In this document: one piece after another, positions 57,251 to 64,000 of the stretch
Position numbering within the stretch: the stretch's first letter is position 1
Layout of the letters: the number at the start of each line of letters is the position of its first letter
Assembly: GCF_000208745.1 (NCBI RefSeq)
Contig: NC_030856.1
Span: 18,392,687 to 18,456,686 of the forward strand
Direction: 5' to 3'
DNA: 64,000 nucleotides
From: Theobroma cacao
Lineage: Eukaryota > Streptophyta > Magnoliopsida > Malvales > Malvaceae
The notes under the pieces: generated by a model
Seen by the model: only the letters and a program-made list of their open reading frames with translations
What the model was told of the DNA's origin: nothing
The model's database searches: none
Made by a program: the position numbers and the translations under genes

Positions 57251-59146
57251 AGGATAAAATTTTGAATTTGAATTAATTTTTGAGTGGCTAGACACTTAAT
57301 GAAATTAAAGGAATGTCCTTCATATGTGAAACGGCACTCATGACAAAGGTTGCGCATGGTGCTGCCACACATGGATGCTGCACCTCTCATTGCCATGGAT
57401 GCAATAGCTTTATGGAAAGAGGTTGTTTGTTGGAGAAATTGGACAGTCAATGATTAGGAAGGATTCTTTCCTTAGCTGATCATTGACTCCTAAATGTTAG
57501 CGATACATGCCTAAAATCAAGGAGTTTGAATCCTTGATGGAATCAATCAATTTTGAATTGATTGATAGAAAATCTCCAAAAATACTAAGCCTTCCTCATT
57601 TGATGAGGAGTCCCTGAATTAAGGGATTATGGATTAAATTTATCAACATCTAATTAGATTAGATGATTTCAATTAAAAGGGAAAGTCAATTTTAGTAGAT
57701 GACATTCTAATCTGATTAGGATAAATTTTAATTAAGATAAATTTACTAATAAATTAGGACTTCTAATAATGATTAGAACTCTACAATTAGTGAATGGATA
57801 ATACAAGATTAAAAGGTGGATAAGGACCTTCCTAAAATATTTAAGACACGTGATTTGGATCATGAAACCTTTTAAAATGGTTTATGATAGATACTCAAAT
57901 TAGGAAGTTTCCTAAATTGGTTTAGGTTTCTAATTAAAGAAGTTTAATTCGAATGAACTTACTAATAGAATTAATTCAAATATGATTTGAGCTAGCGAAA
58001 GGCCTTGATATGATCAATTCCTTTACTAAGTATTTTCTAAAAAAATTATTTTTTAACAATTACTGAATCTTTTTAAACGTAAGCACCAAATGATTTGAAC
58101 TATGATTCTCAATGGTTGAGTGACATTTTTCAAATGAAATGCAAGATCATCATCATATTGAGCATGTTTACTTTATATATTTATAACTAGATTGTAGATG
58201 TTAGTTGATGGTTATGGACTATAGACCCAATATGATTATGGATATTTGGTTAAACTACTATTTATGGAAATCTTTTCAAATAGGGTCTGCGAACCCTACC
58301 TTATCTCTTACATTCTGGGTTTGTAAAATTCTCTTATCATCTAACTCCCCTCGAATGTAACTCGAGGTTTCTACAGTCATTTGTAATTAGAAATAGGATT
58401 AGATTAGGAATGAAATTTTGTAAATCAGAAGATAGAGATCAAAGGTGCCATGAAGAGCTAAAGGTGGATGCAAGCTAAGGCATGAAGTGCTTAATGTATG
58501 CTATCCCCTAAGATTTGACCAACTAGGTTCCCTTTATGGCTCAAGGAAACTAGAGTAGAAAATTCCATAACTATCTTAGTAGAACAACATGTGATAGATT
58601 TAATTTTATGCAATATATTAAATGCTATGTATGCTAATCAAACGAGACCTTAATAAAATGAAAAGGATAAAATCCCTTGGTAAATATTGAGTCACATACC
58701 ACGTATGATTAAGTTACCTTCCACCATATAGCAAGATAACCTAGCTGCTCTTTTAATCGGAGGCTTGTTGATCACACTTAAGGCCACACTTTTACATGAG
58801 TATGTTTGAGCTATTGGTGGGTCTTACTTAACTAGTTTCATACAATCCGGATGCTTGGAAACTTGATTATTATGGAAACTAGAGGCAAAGGCTAGGTGAA
58901 ACATATATGATATGTTTAGGCAATGTTTTGTTAGCTAGCTGATCTAGGAGTTGTATAGAGATAAATTTGGCAAGCTCAGTTACCTACCTAATCCACATTT
59001 GGTAAGCTCAATTACCTACCTAATCCACCTACAAAGTTTGTTGAGCTCACTCAAGGCCATGACTAGATGGATGGGATCCTAGCCCACTAAGAGAATCCTA
59101 GTAAAGATCTCTCGAGGTGATATTGAGGGTTATCATCTTGTACAAA
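57251..59146. other. Unassigned, probably retroelement-derived
   Basis: No frame, LTR end or known motif was found. It may be copia interior or an older element. A short direct repeat near 58970-59030 contains TTACCTACCTAATCCAC twice. Confidence 0.4.
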
Positions 59147-61498
59147 TGTCACAGCCCAATTTTCGGGCCATGATCGACGCATGGGCCCAAGGGGCACAAC
59201 CCACTAACCCAAGCAAGCCTTTCTATATAATCAATTTCATACTTTCTTCAAACATTCCTAAAGCCATGTTTTGTAATTTTCCACTATAAGTACTGTAATA
59301 ACATACTATGACAAACCAAGAATTTACATTTGTATTATCCAAAAATTGGTTGTACATTTGCCATCTCATAATAGCATTATCAAATCCAAATTATACATAT
59401 ATTGTTTATAGCATAAATCTTAAAGATTTACATCAAGTCTATATGTACCCATGCAATAGACTCTCGACGACCAGTGGAGTGACTTGGATGAGCGTACGAC
59501 TATTGAAAGCTAAGATACCTACCAAAGGCTGAATGCACATGAACGCCTCAATTTAGGTTCCAACTGCCACTAAGTCTGAAAACATGAAGTTTGAAAGAGT
59601 GAGTATAAACCTAGTGAGTGAACATAAGAAGGGAACAAGCAAACGATAAGGAATATGTAGAAATCATGATGCACGTGTTTTAAAAATAATGCAATTTATT
59701 TTGATTTCTAGCTAAAACCCCTCATTTCAAACTTGATTAATTAATCCCTTGATGTTGAAAATCTAGGATAATCCATGAAGTTGAAAAGAATGAAAATTTC
59801 AATAAATATCCAAGCAAGACAAGTATGATAGAGATGGCATAGGATTTCTCGCTGCAGCGAAAATGCATTCTCGCTACAGCGAGAAACGAGGCACTTAAGT
59901 AAAAAGGATCCTTTTGCAATAAAAATCCCTTTTATGCTGCAATAAAAATCAATTTGAAAGTATTTAGCAATTTTCAAGATTCAACATGCAATACATTCAC
60001 ATATTATAATCATAACCTTTTTATCGTATATGCATACATAAACATATATGAACACGTATACCACCACCTCACTCAGCCAATGTGCACTCCCTACACGCAC
60101 AAGGCAATATCATCATGTGGACTCCCTACTGGCACATTTCAATATCATCGCATGCACTCCTTACTCGCAAAAGCAATATCATCATCCACACTTTCGCACC
60201 CCATCATCACCGGCATGTGCATCCCCTACATCGCGCACACGCATGGTTATATTTATTGCACAATATTAATTATCAATACACAACATATATATATCAACAT
60301 AATATACGAGCACGAGGATTCATCATATTGCTCACTCACAACATAACACGTTTCAATAAAGGCTTGTTCCCATGCATAATCTTTAAGGAAAAATCAAATA
60401 AAAATCATTCATATGCTTCATCCAAATACCAATGCATTTCCCAAAACATTTTAAATGCAGGTTCACACACATGTTTTTGCTAATGCTTGTGATTTGACTC
60501 CAACTTCGATTAATGCTCCGTGTGGAGGTGTGAGGTCTCGTTGAAGCCTTGGTAGCTTTGTAATTCAGCTCCTTCTCAAAAGTCATCAAGCTAGTATAGG
60601 AAGTCCCTTTTTCTCTCTCTAAAACACCTAGCTAGTGAGAGAGAGTATCAAAATAAGACTTTTGAGGGCTTTAAGGTGAAAGAGTAAAAGAGCACAAAGG
60701 ACTTTGTGAAAAGGTGCACAAAAGCATGAAAATTGGCGTAACTTGAGAAAATTTATGGAGGTTTCAAAGCAAGCTTCCATGGAAGATGAGAAAACGTGAG
60801 AAGAGGAGAAGAGATGGAAGGAAGGAGAAGAAAAAGCTGCTGGAAATTAGATATTTATATCTAAAGTTTATTGAATTTCTCACTCAAATTACCAAAATGC
60901 CCATAACAAGGTCACTTTGTCTTCCCCTTACCTTTATACAATCTTTTTACTTCTTTGACACTAAGACAAAGTCCATAATAGTCTAGAAATACTCAGGTTC
61001 ATGAGAACGTAAAAATTTAAACTCAAGATGAAAAATGACCATTTTGCCCTTACTATGGAAATTATCAGTATTTCTTTCTTCTTCATTCATTTTACCATCA
61101 TTCATCTATTCTTTAGGCCTACTTAAACCTTAATAACATTAGAAAGCTATTTCCAGGAGCTCACCATGATAAATGACTAAATTACCCTTAGTTAGTGTTA
61201 TCGTGTCTACTTCTAGTTACGTGTCTACGGAGGTCAAGATTTCACATTCCACTAGCCTTCTAGGGCTCTAAACACCTTACTTTGCCCCAATTCACATCTG
61301 AATCACCTTTTATGTCACAAATTCCTCTTCGATAAAAATATTATTATTTCATTATTATCTCTTCGTGTGTGAAATATTTTATCTTAAAATACTATTTTCA
61401 CCCGTCCCTATCCTTTGGCACTTAAATCAGCATCCATTGACCCTTTGTCTCATTGATAAGGTCATATTGACTTCTATACGAGGGTACTAGGTGTCACA
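59147..61498 (-). mobile_element. C-type 3' LTR, minus orientation, 2,352 bp
   Basis: Bounded by TGTCACAGCCC on the left and GGTGTCACA on the right; inverted polypurine sequence follows, so it is a 3' LTR. It carries the inverted palindromes (about 59848-59884), the hairpin-type array (60075-60245) and an inverted TATA region near 60850. Its outer 250 bp (61245-61498) are absent from the C copies at 14646 and 20286, whose start aligns at about 61243, and match 47101-47426 instead. So its U3 start differs from the other C LTRs. Confidence 0.82.
60075..60245 (-). repeat. Hairpin-type repeat array, inverted
   Basis: Four decayed units of about 42-48 bp with ACTCCCTAC (inverse of GTAGGGAGT), GTGC/GCAC arms and CAATATCATC linkers. 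Same LTR position as the arrays at 21510, 26823 and 41742. Confidence 0.72.
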
Positions 61499-62454
61499 AT
61501 CTCCCCCACTTAAAAGAATTCATCCTCAAATTCTTCTCAACGTCGGGTTGTTAATCTCACTCAATGATCCTATTTCATTTCCTCCTTCATAGGGATTTTA
61601 ATTTATGCACTTCGTTACCTTTCGTTCAACTAAAACACTTTACAAGGTCAGGGTACGTAACTTATCTCTATTGTCATCTTTGAGTCAGAACCACGGTACC
61701 TTTCATTATTGTTCTTTCTCTTATCATTAAGATCCCAAGTATGCCTTTAATTCCATTACTATCCTTAAACATATCTTTATTTCAATTCTTGTCAAACCTC
61801 TTGTCATTTATTCACCTTATCCCCCTACATTATTACATGACTTATGGCATCATAAACACACCCTATTCATTCCTATACATTTTTTTTCCAACATCATGGG
61901 GAGTTGAATCTTTCAACCATTCCTTCATACCTCATTTTTATCTTGTATTTACACAACTTGAATCTTCTTAATCATATTAGTCCATCTTGTATGGCTTAAC
62001 CAAGTTATAAATGACATTTCCTTGACATCATTTCTTCAACTGTTTCTCCAAAATTTTTTACATCAACATAGCTCAACTTTCGATGGGATTTCTTATCGTT
62101 ACACTACCTATACAACTCATCAAATATACTGAGTTCAAATCTCAAATCACTAAGGACAATTCTTAACTTTAGTTGAGCACATCACTAATTCCACACATAC
62201 ATATGTACACACACATTTAAGTATCAACATTCTTTATTATGTGCGAGGATTCTTGTATTCAAGTGCCTTCAGACTAAATTCCTTTTATTCGTTCCCATCC
62301 ATAACCAAGATTCAGTATAATAATTCTCATAGTGTATGTCAGCATTATCATATTTAATTTATAAACATCGGGGCATAATCAATTTCATATTGCCCTTTTT
62401 ATATGTTTAAATCACCATTCCACTTGCGTCTACCACAAGTTATCTCTTACATAA
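61499..62454 (-). mobile_element. Non-coding interior of the minus-strand C element
   Basis: It starts with an inverted polypurine tract (ATCTCCCCCACTT). Read on the minus strand it matches the interior of the B element at about 10400-11370; for example 62270-62310 corresponds to 10510-10560. No open frame. The two elements share interior sequence although their LTRs differ. Confidence 0.72.
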
Positions 62455-63530
62455 TGTCACGACCCGGAACTCCCCATCAGGCCCGTGACAACAGTCGCGA
62501 AGCCTCGACAGACATTCTTCACCCTAAATGCCGATCGAAACCTCGTAAGGCTCTCGTATCAGCTTTTGCACTTCCCCGGTGAGCAATAGTTATCAAATAT
62601 CGTAATTCGAAGGATTATGAGTCATTTCCAAATCAGAACATAACATATTGTTTTCTAGTTCACAGGGGCATTTTCATCATTTTTCGTCAAAAATCTCAAA
62701 ACTTGATAAAAAGGTAATAGGTAAGCAGAAAATATATATTTAGTGATTTAGAAACAAATTAAGTATCTAAAACGTTCATTTGAAGTGAAAATTTGACCAT
62801 TTGAATATAATAAAAATATTCAATAAAATAAACTATTTTCTTGTAAAATAATTTTTATAAAGCTATCGGTAAATAATTCTTATAGCTTAAAAGTTAATTA
62901 TATTCATATATACTATAAAGCAAATAACAAAAGTATAAAATTACTTTTACAGCGACACGTGGGCCACATCTAACCAAAATACATCGGAAGCTGAAAACCT
63001 ACAACTTTTGCCGATTCAAGTCCAAATGAAGGTCCTTGCTAAAGTTAGCTAACTATGGAATTCCCCGAGCCTAAAATGTGAGGAAATGAGGGTGGTGAGA
63101 TTATAAAATCCCAGTGAGTAAATAGACACCATCTAAACTATCTAAAGGTGAGTAAATGGAGACAATTAAAATATTCCATCTAAATATGTATTTCATAACA
63201 TAAATATTCATTTCATTTAAATAATCAATATGGCTTGTGAGTATCTTAAAACTTGGCTCATGCCAAAAATTATTCTCATACTCAGTTATGAGGGATACCT
63301 TGGTCAAGGGCTATCCCAAACCGAATCGGCCAAGGCTATTAAAAAGTTATGTATGCATAAATCATGTTTTTATTTTGTAAACATAGTCGTTCCTTGGTGT
63401 TGGCTGAGTTCCCCCTCACGTGGTGGTTTGGCGTGAAGTGAACTCTAAAAGTGTTAGCCTCAGGAGTTATCCACCCGCGCCTCTCATACTGAGGTAAGAT
63501 ACAACGGGGTTTACCGTGCCCCTCTAATAG
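62455..63530 (-). mobile_element. B-type LTR 3' part, minus orientation
   Basis: It begins TGTCACGACCCGGAACTCCC and follows the B pattern, including the structured block (63290-63450), until an A-type LTR starts at 63531. It is inserted in the interior of the minus-strand C element. Confidence 0.8.
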
Positions 63531-64000
63531 TGTAAAACCCGACCCTATAAATACATGTCATGACATACATGCATTGAGTAGCATGTTATTACGCTAGAAA
63601 AATACCTAAGAATAAACGAAACCTGATATTGTACCTAACGGTACACTTAAATTGATTTAACCTCGAACTAGTTCAAATAGGATTTGTAGGATGAAATTTA
63701 ATATTTTATAGTCCAGGAATGACTAAAAATGATTGTTCGGAGTTCGAGGGTTCATTTGGGGTAAAATTAGAAATTTTGATATTCAAGGGCAAAATCGTCA
63801 TTTTGCCACCTAAGATAATAATTTGATCATGGAGTGAAATTTTTGACCAAGATTAACTATTTGGAGTATAATTTAATGATAGGAAGTGAAAAAGTTTAAT
63901 TCTGGTGATTTTTGGAGTGTAGGGGCAAAATCGTAATTTTGCCACCCACGGACAAAATTTGAGATTTTGAGAGAATTTAGATCAAATTTGACAAATTGGA
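63531..64000 (+). mobile_element. A-type LTR start, cut by window end
   Basis: TGTAAAACCCGACC begins after AATAG (63526-63530), which would be one target duplication copy. Palindromes of the GGCAAAAT class lie at 63788-63807 and 63924-63943. It matches 1323-1688 closely, and the continuation is beyond the window. Confidence 0.85.

Overview
This is plant nuclear DNA, AT-rich and almost wholly made of transposable elements. The evidence is: LTR ends followed by primer-binding sites complementary to plant initiator tRNA-Met; a Ty3/gypsy integrase with a chromodomain-like tail; a Ty1/copia gag with a zinc knuckle; a hAT-type DNA element; and a Mutator-like remnant. No intact protein-coding gene was found. 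The species cannot be named from the sequence; a flowering plant, probably a eudicot, fits.

Most of the window is a deep nest of long-LTR (2.3-3.1 kb) elements. For reference I name the LTR types: A (starts TGTAAAACCC), B and its variant B' (start TGTCAAGCCC / TGTCAACCCC), and C (starts TGTGRGACCY). Positions 1-2198 are the 3' end of a decayed gypsy element with an A-type LTR. Positions 3989-14404 are a structurally complete B element (target-site duplication GATTG) with long LTRs, PBS and PPT but an essentially non-coding 3.9-kb interior, i.e. a LARD-like non-autonomous element. It sits inside a C element, whose 3' LTR runs 14646-28157 because a B solo LTR landed in it (15120-26044, TSD TCCAT). 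That solo LTR in turn carries an A solo LTR (16180-18823) and a hybrid B'/C solo LTR (19707-24958, TSD ATATT).

Positions 28158-33158 hold degraded copia sequence (gag tail, LTR with a 29-bp minisatellite, PBS). From 33159 to 47426 there are LTRs in both orientations, including a gypsy gag start on the minus strand, another mobilised hybrid LTR (40321-42812, TSD AAACT) and truncated A and copia LTRs. Positions 47427-49497 are the least repetitive part: two possible decayed minus-strand exons flank a 497-bp hAT-like element (48336-48832). Positions 49498-51358 are a Mutator-like remnant containing a large foldback. A copia 5' LTR (51359-56328) cuts it and is itself split by a clean B solo LTR (52924-55925, TSD GTTCA). 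Copia leader and unassigned sequence follow, then a minus-strand C-type 3' LTR (59147-61498) with its interior, and B and A LTR pieces to the end.

The most notable structure lies inside the LTRs: (1) a 20-bp palindrome (GGCAAAATGGTCATTTTGCC and variants) upstream of the TATA box in gypsy A, B and C LTRs and in a copia LTR; (2) in C-type LTRs, an array of about 42-bp units, each able to form a hairpin whose arms change together; (3) a palindrome CTCGCTGCAGCGAG repeated a few hundred bases further on; (4) recombinant LTRs that kept the ability to integrate. Four N runs and one repeated block suggest local assembly problems.
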